Source: CAZJQD01 sp964548165 [NCBI: uncultured bacterium] (lineage in GTDB: Bacteria > UBA8481). From it: a DNA stretch of 55,769 bases. Under the pieces are notes generated by a model that had not been told where the DNA came from, did no database searches, and was given only the letters and a program-made list of their open reading frames with translations. The position numbers were made by a program, and so were the translations under genes. This document shows positions 9,347 through 17,595 of the stretch, piece by piece; positions within the stretch are counted from its first letter, which is position 1; every line of letters starts with the position of its first letter. The stretch is from assembly GCA_964548165.1 (NCBI GenBank), contig CAZJQD010000016.1:17910-73678 (forward strand). Reading direction: 5' to 3'.

Positions 9347-9730
9347 ATGAAGGTCGACTTGAAGAAGTTGGACGAGCTGGTGGACATGATGGAGGTCCGT
9401 GAGCTCCAGGAGCTGGAGATCATCGACGGGGAGTCGATGATCTGCCTGGAACTGCAGCCGCCCAAGAGTCGGCCGCGCATCAGCGAGTCGGAGCTGGAGG
9501 AGCCAGGGGTCACGATCACGGCGTCGCGCGTCGGCATCTTCCTGCACAAGCTCGGCGTCGGCCACGAGGTGAAGCAGGGCGATTCGCTGGGGGAGCTTCG
9601 CGTTATGGACGTGAAGTACCGCGTCACGTCACCGTCGGCGGGGAGGGTCGTCGAGGTCTACGTCGAGGACGGCCTCGGCGTCGAGTATGGTCAACCGCTC
9701 GTCCGGCTCATGCCGCTCGACGGAAACTAG
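9347..9730 (+). CDS. Biotin carboxyl carrier protein-like, lacks the biotinylation lysine
   Basis: The 127-residue protein has a BCCP-like N-terminus (VDLKKLDELVDMMEVRELQELEI) and a C-terminal biotinyl/lipoyl-like domain from about residue 56. It aligns without gaps to the end of E. coli AccB (GDSLGELRVMDVKY against GDTLCIVEAMKMMN), but the EAMKM acceptor motif reads RVMDV, so the lysine is Asp88; the nearest lysine is K90. The 8-residue thumb insertion of AccB and its Pro/Ala linker are also missing. It lies directly upstream of accC, whose Shine-Dalgarno overlaps its stop codon. It may be a non-biotinylated structural or regulatory subunit, like the plant BADC proteins, rather than a true carrier. 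The fold is clear; the function is inference. Confidence 0.8.
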   Translation: MKVDLKKLDELVDMMEVRELQELEIIDGESMICLELQPPKSRPRISESELEEPGVTITASRVGIFLHKLGVGHEVKQGDSLGELRVMDVKYRVTSPSAGRVVEVYVEDGLGVEYGQPLVRLMPLDGN

Positions 9731-9739
9731 GAGGAACCC

Positions 9740-11089
9740 GTGGCTGAATTCCAGCGCATCCTGATCGCCAACCGAGGCGAGATCGCCGTCCGGATCATCC
9801 GGGCCTGCCGCGAGCTCGGTATCGCCACCGTCGCCGTGCACAGCGACGCCGACAACGAGTCCCTTCACGTCAAGATGGCCGACGAGAGCCTCTGCATCGG
9901 GCCGGCCGCGGCGCGCGAGTCCTATCTCAATATTCCCGCCATTCTCTCCGCGGCCAAGATCTCGGGCGCGGACGCGATCCATCCCGGGTACGGCTTCCTG
10001 GCCGAGAACGACCGGTTCGCCGAGCTGTGCGAGGGGAGTGGAGTGACGTTCATCGGGCCGTCGGCCCAGTCGATCCGGGCGATGGGCAACAAGGTCGCGG
10101 CGCGGGCGCGGATGCAGGAGGTCGGCGTGCCGGTGGTTCCCGGCGGCGTCCTGGGTCCCGATTCGAAGGCGAAGGACATCATCGCCCGCATCGGGCTCCC
10201 GCTCATCATCAAGGCCGCGGCCGGTGGCGGCGGCCGGGGCATGCGGATTATCCGGCAGGAGTCGGAGTTCGAGTCGTCGCTGATGAAAGCCCAGACCGAG
10301 GCCCAGGCCGCGTTCGGCTCGGCGGAGGTCTTCGTCGAGCGATACGTCGAGTATGGGCGGCACGTCGAGTTCCAGGTCATGGCCGACAAGTTCGGCAAGA
10401 CCATCCACGTCGGCGAGCGCGATTGCTCGGCCCAGCGCCGCCACCAGAAGCTCATCGAGGAGTCGCCGTCGCCGATCATGACGCCGATTCTACGCGAGCA
10501 GATGGGCGCGGCGGCCGTGGCCGCGGCCGCGGCCGTCGATTACTCCACGGTCGGCACGATCGAGTTCATGGTCGGGCAGGACGGCCAGTTCTACTTCCTG
10601 GAGATGAACACGCGCATCCAGGTGGAGCACCCCGTCACCGAGCTCGTCACGAACCTCGACCTCGTGAAGTGGCAGATCCGGCTCGCGCAAGGGGAGCCGC
10701 TCACGCTCGACAACCTCGCGGACGGGCTCAACGGGCACGCGATCGAGTGCCGGATCAACGCGGAGGACTACACCCACAACTTCGCCCCCCAGGGCGGCGT
10801 GATCAAGGCCCTGCACCTGCCGGGAGGTCCCGGGATACGGATCGACACGCACGTCTACGAGGGCTACCGCGTGCCGACCAACTACGACTCGCTCCTCATG
10901 AAGATCATCGCCAAGGGCTCGGACCGCCGCGAGGCCTTCATCCGGATGAAGCGCGCGCTGGGGGAGCTGGTGATCGAGGGCGTTCCGACGACGGCGCCGT
11001 TTCACCTGAGATTCCTGGAGGACGAGAAGTTCGCGGCCGGGGGAATCGACACGGGATACGTTGAGCGGTGGTTGGACTCTACCCGCTGA
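9740..11089 (+). CDS. accC: Acetyl-CoA carboxylase biotin carboxylase subunit AccC
   Basis: AccC carboxylates carrier-bound biotin using ATP and bicarbonate, the first half of acetyl-CoA carboxylase. The N-terminal biotin carboxylase domain (ILIANRGEIAVRIIRACRELGI) and ADAIHPGYGFLAEN, the ATP-grasp loop KAAAGGGGRGMR, HVEFQVMAD, the RDCSAQRRHQK segment, and FLEMNTRIQVEHPVTE are all intact, and 449 residues is standard. The GTG start has a strong AGGAGG at 9729-9734 overlapping the TAG of the carrier-like gene. No canonical AccB or carboxyltransferase genes are in the window, so its biotinylated partner must be encoded elsewhere unless the neighbour acts unusually. Confidence 0.96.
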   Translation: MAEFQRILIANRGEIAVRIIRACRELGIATVAVHSDADNESLHVKMADESLCIGPAAARESYLNIPAILSAAKISGADAIHPGYGFLAENDRFAELCEGSGVTFIGPSAQSIRAMGNKVAARARMQEVGVPVVPGGVLGPDSKAKDIIARIGLPLIIKAAAGGGGRGMRIIRQESEFESSLMKAQTEAQAAFGSAEVFVERYVEYGRHVEFQVMADKFGKTIHVGERDCSAQRRHQKLIEESPSPIMTPILREQMGAAAVAAAAAVDYSTVGTIEFMVGQDGQFYFLEMNTRIQVEHPVTELVTNLDLVKWQIRLAQGEPLTLDNLADGLNGHAIECRINAEDYTHNFAPQGGVIKALHLPGGPGIRIDTHVYEGYRVPTNYDSLLMKIIAKGSDRREAFIRMKRALGELVIEGVPTTAPFHLRFLEDEKFAAGGIDTGYVERWLDSTR

Positions 11090-11697
11090 TTCGTCCGGAG
11101 GACGTGAGCGTGTCGCGCGCCGCCGTCGGCGATCTCCTGGCCGCCCGCGTGCCCTGGCTCCAGTTAAGGGGCGGCACCGCGCGCGAACAACTGGGCGCCG
11201 TCGAGGTCCTCCGCGGGCCGGCCGCTGACGCGGGCACGACGCTGGTCATCAACGACCGATCCGATATCGCCGCGACCGCCGGAGTCGGCGTGCACGTCGG
11301 TCAGAGCGACCTGCCTCCTGCCGCCTGCCGGGCGCTCCTCGGTCCCGGTCGGACGATCGGATTCTCGACGCATGATGAGGACGAGGTCGACCGCGCCGGC
11401 GAGGACGCCGCGATCGATTACGTGGCCTTCGGACCGATCTTCGCCACCGGATCCAAGGCCGATGCGCGATCGGCCGTGGGCGTCGAGCGGTTGCGGGGCG
11501 TCGTGGCGACGATGCGGTCGCGGCGGCCCCACTTGCCGGTGGTGGCCATCGGCGGCATCGGCGTGGATCGGGCGGCGGAAGTCCTTGGCGCCGGGGTCGA
11601 TGCCGTCGCCGCGATCGGCGCTCTCCGCGATTCCTCGGGCCGACTGGATCGCGCGCGGATCGCGGAGATGATCGCGGCCTGCCGAGTCGTGGCGTGA
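11068..11697 (+). CDS. thiE: Thiamine-phosphate synthase ThiE
   Basis: ThiE joins HMP-pyrophosphate and thiazole phosphate to give thiamine monophosphate. The TIM-barrel signatures are present: WLQLRGG, LVINDRSDIAATAGVGVHVGQSDLP with the conserved Asp and Gly positions, TIGFSTHDEDEV, DYVAFGPIFATGSK and VVAIGGIGVDRAAEVLGAGVDAVA. The length of 209 residues is normal. The GTG start lies 22 bases inside the accC 3' end in another frame, so the genes are probably co-transcribed. No other thiamine gene is nearby. Confidence 0.93.
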   Translation: MVGLYPLIRPEDVSVSRAAVGDLLAARVPWLQLRGGTAREQLGAVEVLRGPAADAGTTLVINDRSDIAATAGVGVHVGQSDLPPAACRALLGPGRTIGFSTHDEDEVDRAGEDAAIDYVAFGPIFATGSKADARSAVGVERLRGVVATMRSRRPHLPVVAIGGIGVDRAAEVLGAGVDAVAAIGALRDSSGRLDRARIAEMIAACRVVA

Positions 11698-11716
11698 TGT
11701 GCGGGAACGGGCTGAG

Positions 11717-12904
11717 ATGACGAGCGCGACAGCAGGGGAGCTCGTGGACGCCGTCGTCGTGGGCGCCGGACCCGGCGGGAGCCTGGCCGCGCGAGAGCTC
11801 GCGCTTGCCGGCCGCCGTGTCATCCTCCTGGAGAAGGATCGGCTTCCGCGTCCCAAGGCGTGTGGGGGCGGCCTGACGGGAAATATCCGCAAGGCCCTGC
11901 CCGATGACCTCGGCGACACGGTCGAGGCCGTGGTCACAAGGACGCTCTTCGTCTTTCGGGGGAGCCGTTCCATTCTCCTCGAACCCACGGGGCTCTTCGT
12001 CCAGATGGTGCGCCGCGATCGCTTCGACGAGCTCCTGGCGCGCCGCGCCGTCGCGGCGGGCGCCGAGCTGCGGGAGGGACAGCCGTTGCGCGCCTTGGCG
12101 CGCGAGTCCGACGGCACGCTCACCGTCACGACGCCGGAGGGCGTCATACGAACGCGCACGGTCATCGGGGCCGACGGCGCGGCCAGCCCCACCTCGAGGG
12201 CCGCGGGCCTAAGGTCCGGCGCCAGGCTCGGCATCGCCATGGACGCGGACATCGAGGTGGACGAGGCGACGTTCGAGGCGTGGAAGAACACGGCCATCTT
12301 CGACTTCGGCATCGTGCCGCGCGGCTACGGATGGTCGTTTCCGAAGCAGAAGCTCTTCTCGGTCGGCGTCGGCACCGTCGACAGCCGCTTTCCCGCCGCG
12401 CGCTCCCATCTCGACGCCCTCATGAATCGCCATGCCTGCCTCCGTTCCCCTTCGGCGATGCGCATCCGGTCCGCGCCGCTCCCGTTCTGGACGCACCATG
12501 AGCCGCTTGCGGGCGACGGGGTCTTCCTCGTCGGCGACGCGGCCGGCCTCGTGGATCCGCTCTCCGGCGAGGGTATTTCCTACGCCCTTCGCTCGGGCAT
12601 CCTGGCGGGTCGCTACGCCGACGCCTGGCTCGACGGCGACGCGAGAGCGTTCGACGGCTATAGCGACGAGGTCTACCGGACGATGTCGCGGGGATTCCGG
12701 TTCGCCCTGAGGCTGGCGGACGTCTTCTTCACGCACCCGATCCTGAGTTACCAACTGGGAGTCCGTTCCCAGAAGGTCAATGACATCTTCGCCCGGTTGA
12801 TCGCCGGTCAGATCGATTACGCCGAGCTCTACGACGAGATCGCGGCCTCGTGGCCGGGGCGGATCTACCGGCTCATGAAGCCGGCTTTAAGGTGGGCGCA
12901 GTGA
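11717..12904 (+). CDS. Geranylgeranyl-reductase-family FAD-dependent oxidoreductase
   Basis: The product belongs to the GGR/FixC-like group of FAD-dependent enzymes that reduce isoprenoid double bonds or related substrates. It has the N-terminal dinucleotide-binding motif AVVVGAGPGGSLAARELA, the CGGGLTG segment typical of the GGR family, VIGADGAASP in the middle, and the second FAD motif VFLVGDAAGLVDPLSGEGISYAL. The substrate is not apparent; menaquinone or membrane-lipid isoprenoid chains are possible. The ATG at 11717 is preferred; an in-frame GTG at 11699, right after the thiE stop, is an alternative. The stop overlaps the next small gene as GTGA. Confidence 0.88.
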   Translation: MTSATAGELVDAVVVGAGPGGSLAARELALAGRRVILLEKDRLPRPKACGGGLTGNIRKALPDDLGDTVEAVVTRTLFVFRGSRSILLEPTGLFVQMVRRDRFDELLARRAVAAGAELREGQPLRALARESDGTLTVTTPEGVIRTRTVIGADGAASPTSRAAGLRSGARLGIAMDADIEVDEATFEAWKNTAIFDFGIVPRGYGWSFPKQKLFSVGVGTVDSRFPAARSHLDALMNRHACLRSPSAMRIRSAPLPFWTHHEPLAGDGVFLVGDAAGLVDPLSGEGISYALRSGILAGRYADAWLDGDARAFDGYSDEVYRTMSRGFRFALRLADVFFTHPILSYQLGVRSQKVNDIFARLIAGQIDYAELYDEIAASWPGRIYRLMKPALRWAQ

Positions 12905-13056
12905 GCGGCGAGGCGCGCATCGGCGGCTATTTTCTCCTGGTGGGAGGAGTTCTGCTCTGGGTGCTCATGCTCCTCGGCGAGAATCTTCTCCTGACGGGCC
13001 TCATCGGGATGGTCGTGCTCTTTGTCCTTTTCGCGCTCCTGAGCCGCCACCTGTGA
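12901..13056 (+). CDS. Small two-helix membrane protein, 51 residues
   Basis: I do not recognise this protein. It is only 51 residues with two predicted membrane helices (YFLLVGGVLLWVLMLLG and LTGLIGMVVLFVLFALL) and almost no soluble part. It is supported as a gene by its position: the GTG start overlaps the upstream stop (GTGA), and its own stop overlaps the next GTG start in the same way, forming a chain of three coupled genes. It may be a small subunit or chaperone for the adjacent membrane protein or flavoprotein. Confidence 0.6.
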   Translation: MSGEARIGGYFLLVGGVLLWVLMLLGENLLLTGLIGMVVLFVLFALLSRHL

Positions 13057-13388
13057 CCGTCGGCTGGTCCTTGCAGTTCGTCTTCTGGCAGGCCGCCGTC
13101 TTCCTCCTGGTGCTGGGTTGGTCCTGGTGGAAGATGGGCATGCCGCGGTGCGGCTCGCCCTTCGGCCTTCGCTTTGCCGACCTGTCGCGGTCGCCGGACG
13201 AGTGGCGCGACCTTCACACGAGGGTCGGCCGCTTCGCGTTCCTGATGGGCGTATGGCTCGCGGTCCCGCTCCCGAACCTCGCGGACGCGCTCCTCATCCA
13301 GGTCGCGCCGGTCTCGATCGGCTCCTTCGTCGGCGTCGCGATTATCCGCTGGCGCCAGGTCCGCCGGGCCCAGGCGCACCGGTCGTAA
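13053..13388 (+). CDS. Small membrane protein, 111 residues, unknown function
   Basis: I do not recognise a family. The protein has an N-terminal membrane helix (SLQFVFWQAAVFLLVLGW), a short polar stretch, and two more hydrophobic segments (FAFLMGVWLAVPLP and VSIGSFVGVAII), ending in a basic tail. Its GTG start overlaps the stop of the 51-residue membrane protein. Its last 47 bases run convergently into the 3' end of pssA, which is unusual but feasible since both tails are low complexity. It may act with the two upstream genes. Confidence 0.6.
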   Translation: MTVGWSLQFVFWQAAVFLLVLGWSWWKMGMPRCGSPFGLRFADLSRSPDEWRDLHTRVGRFAFLMGVWLAVPLPNLADALLIQVAPVSIGSFVGVAIIRWRQVRRAQAHRS

Positions 13389-14211
13389 ATCCGGCCGCGG
13401 GTCCCGCGGTCGAGGCCGGTTTCAGGGCGCCTTCCTCGGTGCTGCGCCGTCTCAGCTTGCCCTTCAAGCCCAGGAACGGGCCGGAGGCATAGTAGACCGC
13501 GGCCAGGATGAGCCAGGTGCCGACGAAGTGCGTCATGAGGAGCACGATCACGAGGAGAAGGATGACGAGCGTGCGGAAGGGGTGGGGTTGTTCGGGCTGA
13601 AGGATCGTCTTGAACGACGGGTAGCGGATATTGCAGATCATCAGGTAGGAGAGAAGAAAAACGATGATCGTGACGAGAAGGCGATCGAGGTCCGTATTCT
13701 CCTTCTCGAGGGCCAGGACCAGCCCGACGACCACCCCGGCCGGTGCCGGGATCGGCGTTCCGCGGAAATCTTTCGATTCACTGGAGGCGTCGACGGCGTT
13801 GTAGCGGGCCAGGCGGAGCGCGCCGGCGATGCCGAAGAAGAGCGGGAAGATCCAGAAGGGGTGAGCGGACAACCCGAAGCGCTCGTAGATGAGCAGCGCA
13901 GGGGCGCAGCCGAAGGAGACGATATCGGCCAGCGAGTCCAGCTCGGCGCCGAACCGCGACTCGGTCCGCGTGGCCCGGGCCACGGCGCCGTCCAGGGCGT
14001 CGGCGATCATGGCGAAGATGATGAGGTAGGCGGCGGCGACGTAGCGACCCTCGACGGCGTAGAAGATCGAGACGAACCCGCACCCGAAGTTGCAGAGCGT
14101 GACAAGGGCCGGGAGGATGAAGACGCCGCGGCGGATCCGCTCGGAGCGCGAGGAGGCGTCGACGCTTTCGCGTTCCTCGCGACCTCCTCGACGCCAGCGC
14201 GGGCGCGCCAC
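13342..14211 (-). CDS. pssA: CDP-diacylglycerol--serine O-phosphatidyltransferase PssA
   Basis: PssA makes phosphatidylserine from CDP-diacylglycerol and serine in the inner membrane. The CDP-alcohol phosphatidyltransferase motif DALDGAVARATRTESRFGAE, ending in LDSLAD, is intact with all catalytic aspartates. About six membrane helices follow in the usual arrangement, and a Gly/Pro/Ala-rich tail ends the protein. The start is a GTG two bases after the psd stop; a later start among residues 17-30 is possible because the first residues are only Arg-rich. It forms a two-gene operon with psd, giving the full PE branch. Confidence 0.93.
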   Translation of the reverse strand: MARPRWRRGGREERESVDASSRSERIRRGVFILPALVTLCNFGCGFVSIFYAVEGRYVAAAYLIIFAMIADALDGAVARATRTESRFGAELDSLADIVSFGCAPALLIYERFGLSAHPFWIFPLFFGIAGALRLARYNAVDASSESKDFRGTPIPAPAGVVVGLVLALEKENTDLDRLLVTIIVFLLSYLMICNIRYPSFKTILQPEQPHPFRTLVILLLVIVLLMTHFVGTWLILAAVYYASGPFLGLKGKLRRRSTEEGALKPASTAGPAAGFTTGAPGPGGPGASG

Positions 14212-14213
14212 GG

Positions 14214-14858
14214 TCAGCCTCGGCGGCGTTCGGCGAGCGCGGTGATGCCGGCGAGCGCGGAGTCGCCCACATCCACCAGCAACTTCAGCTCCAGCGGGAA
14301 GAAGATGTCACAGCGCGAGCCGAACTTGATGATGCCGATCCGCTCGCCCTGCGCGACGACGTCGCCGACCTCGGGGGTCGTGACGATCTGGCGCGCGACG
14401 AACCCGGCGACCTGGCGGACCGCGCATCGCGGATCACCGGCGATTCCGAGGAGGGCCCGGCGGTTCTCCTCGCCCGCGCGGTCGTCCCAGGCCGCGAGGA
14501 AGCCGCCGTCCGTCGCGGCCTTGTACTCGACGCGACCGCCTACCGGGGCCCGGTTGACGTGGCAGTTGTGCAGGTTCATGAAGATGGAGACGCGCCGCAC
14601 CGGCTCCTGGAAGAACTCGGGCAGATCCACGGTGTCGATCCGGATGACCTGGCCGTCGGCGGGCGAGAGGATGCCGTCCTCGATCGGGATGATGAGCCGG
14701 TCGGGATCGCGGAAGAACCAGGCCAGCCCGGCGGTCGCCGCCAGCGCCACGGCGCCGAGCTTACGGGCGGCCCGGTTGCCGATGACGATGAGGCTGGCGG
14801 CGCAGGCCAGCGACCCCAATACATAACCTCGCCCCTCGCGCGCAATCGGCAATCTCAT
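14214..14858 (-). CDS. psd: Phosphatidylserine decarboxylase, short archaeal-type
   Basis: Psd converts phosphatidylserine to phosphatidylethanolamine using a pyruvoyl group made by self-cleavage. One or two N-terminal hydrophobic segments are followed by WFFRDPDR, ILSPADGQV, SIFMNLHNCHVNRAPVGG and the cleavage region IIKFGSRCDIFFP, where the Gly-Ser bond would be cut. The 214-residue size matches the short decarboxylase class rather than the 300-residue E. coli type. GAGGAGT lies about 9 bases before the ATG, and a perfect TATAAT lies about 30 bases upstream of the gene. Confidence 0.94.
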   Translation of the reverse strand: MRLPIAREGRGYVLGSLACAASLIVIGNRAARKLGAVALAATAGLAWFFRDPDRLIIPIEDGILSPADGQVIRIDTVDLPEFFQEPVRRVSIFMNLHNCHVNRAPVGGRVEYKAATDGGFLAAWDDRAGEENRRALLGIAGDPRCAVRQVAGFVARQIVTTPEVGDVVAQGERIGIIKFGSRCDIFFPLELKLLVDVGDSALAGITALAERRRG

Positions 14859-14890
14859 CTCTCAGGACTCCTCTGGTTGAAGATGTCGAT

Positions 14891-14896
14891 ATTATA
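14891..14896 (-). promoter_or_regulatory. Probable -10 element of the psd-pssA operon
   Basis: The minus strand reads TATAAT here, 33 bases upstream of the psd start and in front of its GAGGAGT. It is a full match to the sigma-70 -10 hexamer in otherwise GC-rich DNA. No good -35 was seen at the usual distance. Confidence 0.5.
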
Positions 14897-15009
14897 GGCG
14901 TCAGCCCCGTCCCGGCGCCAGACGCAAATCGTTCGTTCCGAGCCTGCGGCAAACTCCTGCGGCGCATCGCGTCGTCCTGGGCTAGACTTTTGGAGAACGA
15001 AGAAGGTCG

Positions 15010-17595
15010 ATGAAAGAGCCAGTCGCAGAATTCACCCGGTCCTTCGCGCGATGGGGATCCTCTCCACGCGCCGCGCGCGGTCTCTGGATCTTTCTCGCGC
15101 TCCTGCTCACCCTGGGCTTCGTCAACGATCTCGTCTTTCACCTGGCCCAGGACCGCGACGCGCTCGGCGACCACCAGGCCTTCCGTCTCCTCTGGTATGT
15201 CGACCTCACGCTCTTCTCTGCCCTCGTCGTTCTCGGCGTCTTCTACTGGAGACAGAGGGCCGCCCGGGAAAGGCTCGGTGAAGAGACGGTACGCCTGATC
15301 GAGCACGTTGCCCTGCAGAATACGCTCCTGGAGCTGGGGCGGCGCGGCCTCGAGGCATCCGGCCATAGGGAGTTCGCGGCCGAGGTCATCGACGAGCTCC
15401 TGGCTCATGTCGGGGCGGAGCGCGTGGAGGTTCGCGAGCAGGAAGCGGGAGGCGGCTGGCGCGGGTGGTGGAGGGACCGCGGCGCCGCCGACGTCGTTGC
15501 AGGACCCTTGCCGCCCCCGGACGCCTTCGCCGAGGCCGCGATGGCGGCCCCCGATCTCGTCCGCGTGAATTCCTGGGCGGCGGAACTGCGCTGGCCCCGT
15601 CCGCCCGGCCTTCCCGCGACCGCGGACAGCACGCTCGTCGCGGCGTGGAGGACCACGGGGGGCCGTCCTGCCGCCCTGGCCGCGCACTTTCCCGAGGGAC
15701 GTTCTCCGGACGCCGATGTCGCCTACGCGATCCAGGCCGCGGCGCTCCTCCTGGCCGAGATGCGGCTCGCGGAGAGCTCGCGCCAGGACGTGGGTCACGC
15801 GCTCTCCCTCCTCAGGGCCACGCTGGAGGCCACCGTCGACGGGCTCCTCGTCATCGACGTGGACGGGCGCGTCCGCATCTGGAACCAGCGGTTCCTGGAG
15901 ACCTGGGGCATCGAGGACCTGGTCGTAGGCCAGGACGCGTCCGCGCTCTCCCGGGATCTGCAGGTGAAGCTGGCCGACGGGGAGCGCCTGCCGAACCTGG
16001 AGGCGGGCCCCGTGGATCGCCCGGCCCGCAGGGTCCTGAGAACGCGCGAGGGGAACATCGTGGAGTGCCAGGTGCGACCCCAGGTCATGGACGGCGTGAC
16101 GATGGGGCGGGTCTGGAGCTTCCGGGACATCACGCAGAAACAGCACGTCGAGGATCGGCTCGCCTGGCTGGCGCAGAACGATCCCTTGACCGGCCTCGCG
16201 AACCGTTCCCTCCTGCTCGATCGCCTCGAGACCGCGGTGGCGCGCGCCGACAGGCACCGCGACAAGGTCGCGCTCCTCTACCTGGACCTCGATCGCTTCA
16301 AGCAGGTCAACGATCGCCTCGGGCACGAGGCCGGCGACGTCCTCCTGAAGGAGACGGCCACGCGGCTCAAGACGGTTGTTCGCGAGACCGACACCGTGGC
16401 CAGGCTCGGCGGCGACGAGTTCAACATCGTCCTGGAGGGGCTGGCCAGCGCGAAGGATGCGGGGCGCGTCGCGGGACAGATCGTCGACGCCATCAACAAG
16501 CCCTTCGTGATCCACGGCGAGGAGTGCTCGGTGACGCCCAGCATCGGCATCGCCGTCTACCCCGACGTCGCCGACAGCGCCGCCGAGCTGATGCGCGCGG
16601 CCGACCTGGCGATGTACGAGGTCAAGGAGCAGGGGAGGAACGGGATCCAGTTCTTCCTCCCGGAGATGAGCCGCGTGCGCGAGGAAAAGGCGCGCCTCAT
16701 CGCGGCCTTGCGCGATGGACTGCCGCGGGGCGAGTTCCGGATCCACTACCAGCCCCAGGTGGATACGCTTCGCGGGCGCGTCGTCGGCGCCGAGGCGTTC
16801 CTGAGGTGGCAGAGCCCGGACCGGGGGCTTGTCCGGCCCGATGTCTTCCTGGACGCCCTGGAGGAGAGCGGGCTCATCGTGCCCGTCGGACACTGGATCT
16901 TCGACACGGTCTGCACCCAGCTCCGCGCCTGGAGGGAGCTTGGGCACGACATGCGCGTCTGCCTCAACATCTCACCACGGCAATTCCGCCAGCCGCGGTT
17001 CCTGCAGGTGCTCAAGGCCCTCGTCGAGGCCAACCGCCTCACGCCGGACAATATCGAGCTCGAGATCTCCGAGAACCTCTTCATGCAGAACACGCTTGAT
17101 CGCAACACCACGCTCTTCGTGATCAAGCAGCTCGGATTCCATATCGCCGTCGATCAATTCGGGACCTCGTATTCCTCGCTCAGTTACCTCAAGCGCTTCC
17201 CGATCTCGGCCATCAAGATCGACGACACGCTGGTGCGTGGCGTGCAGCGCGACGAGAACAATGCGCAGGTGGTGCTGGCCGTGATCCGGCTCGCGCAGTC
17301 GCTGGGCCTGAGGATCGTGGCCGCCGGCGTCGAGACCGCCGATGAGCTCGGCTTCCTGCGGCCGCGCGGAGCCGAGGTCGTCCAGGGGTACCTCGTCTGC
17401 CCGCCGCTGCCGGCCGAGGAACTGACGACGTGGCTCCAGTCGGGCGCCGCCTCGGTCTGGGCCGGTCGCTCCGATGCCGCGCCGCCGCCGCGCCTGGCGC
17501 CAGGATCCGAGATGGGCGCCCATGACTCCCATCCCGTGCGGGCCGAGTCCGCGCCCGTCAGCGCCTGGCCGCAAGCGCCCGGGGGCGTTCACTAG
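15010..17595 (+). CDS. Membrane PAS-GGDEF-EAL protein; GGDEF intact, EAL degenerate
   Basis: Order of parts: two N-terminal membrane segments (LWIFLALLLTLGFVNDLVF and LFSALVVLGVFYW), a roughly 190-residue linker region, a PAS domain (VDGLLVIDVDGRVRIWNQRF), a GGDEF domain and a C-terminal EAL domain. The cyclase motif GGDEF is intact, with the RETD inhibitory site five residues before it. The EAL domain departs from active phosphodiesterases at several metal or catalytic motifs: EAL is EAF, DDFG is DQFG and AEGVE is AAGVE. The protein therefore probably makes c-di-GMP and uses the EAL half for binding or sensing. The ATG start follows GAAGG at a fair distance. Confidence 0.9.
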   Translation: MKEPVAEFTRSFARWGSSPRAARGLWIFLALLLTLGFVNDLVFHLAQDRDALGDHQAFRLLWYVDLTLFSALVVLGVFYWRQRAARERLGEETVRLIEHVALQNTLLELGRRGLEASGHREFAAEVIDELLAHVGAERVEVREQEAGGGWRGWWRDRGAADVVAGPLPPPDAFAEAAMAAPDLVRVNSWAAELRWPRPPGLPATADSTLVAAWRTTGGRPAALAAHFPEGRSPDADVAYAIQAAALLLAEMRLAESSRQDVGHALSLLRATLEATVDGLLVIDVDGRVRIWNQRFLETWGIEDLVVGQDASALSRDLQVKLADGERLPNLEAGPVDRPARRVLRTREGNIVECQVRPQVMDGVTMGRVWSFRDITQKQHVEDRLAWLAQNDPLTGLANRSLLLDRLETAVARADRHRDKVALLYLDLDRFKQVNDRLGHEAGDVLLKETATRLKTVVRETDTVARLGGDEFNIVLEGLASAKDAGRVAGQIVDAINKPFVIHGEECSVTPSIGIAVYPDVADSAAELMRAADLAMYEVKEQGRNGIQFFLPEMSRVREEKARLIAALRDGLPRGEFRIHYQPQVDTLRGRVVGAEAFLRWQSPDRGLVRPDVFLDALEESGLIVPVGHWIFDTVCTQLRAWRELGHDMRVCLNISPRQFRQPRFLQVLKALVEANRLTPDNIELEISENLFMQNTLDRNTTLFVIKQLGFHIAVDQFGTSYSSLSYLKRFPISAIKIDDTLVRGVQRDENNAQVVLAVIRLAQSLGLRIVAAGVETADELGFLRPRGAEVVQGYLVCPPLPAEELTTWLQSGAASVWAGRSDAAPPPRLAPGSEMGAHDSHPVRAESAPVSAWPQAPGGVH

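Noticed and set aside
14761-16947. Minus-strand open frame of over 700 codons opposite the GGDEF-EAL gene
   Set aside because: Antisense shadow; the first part even runs through the psd promoter region.
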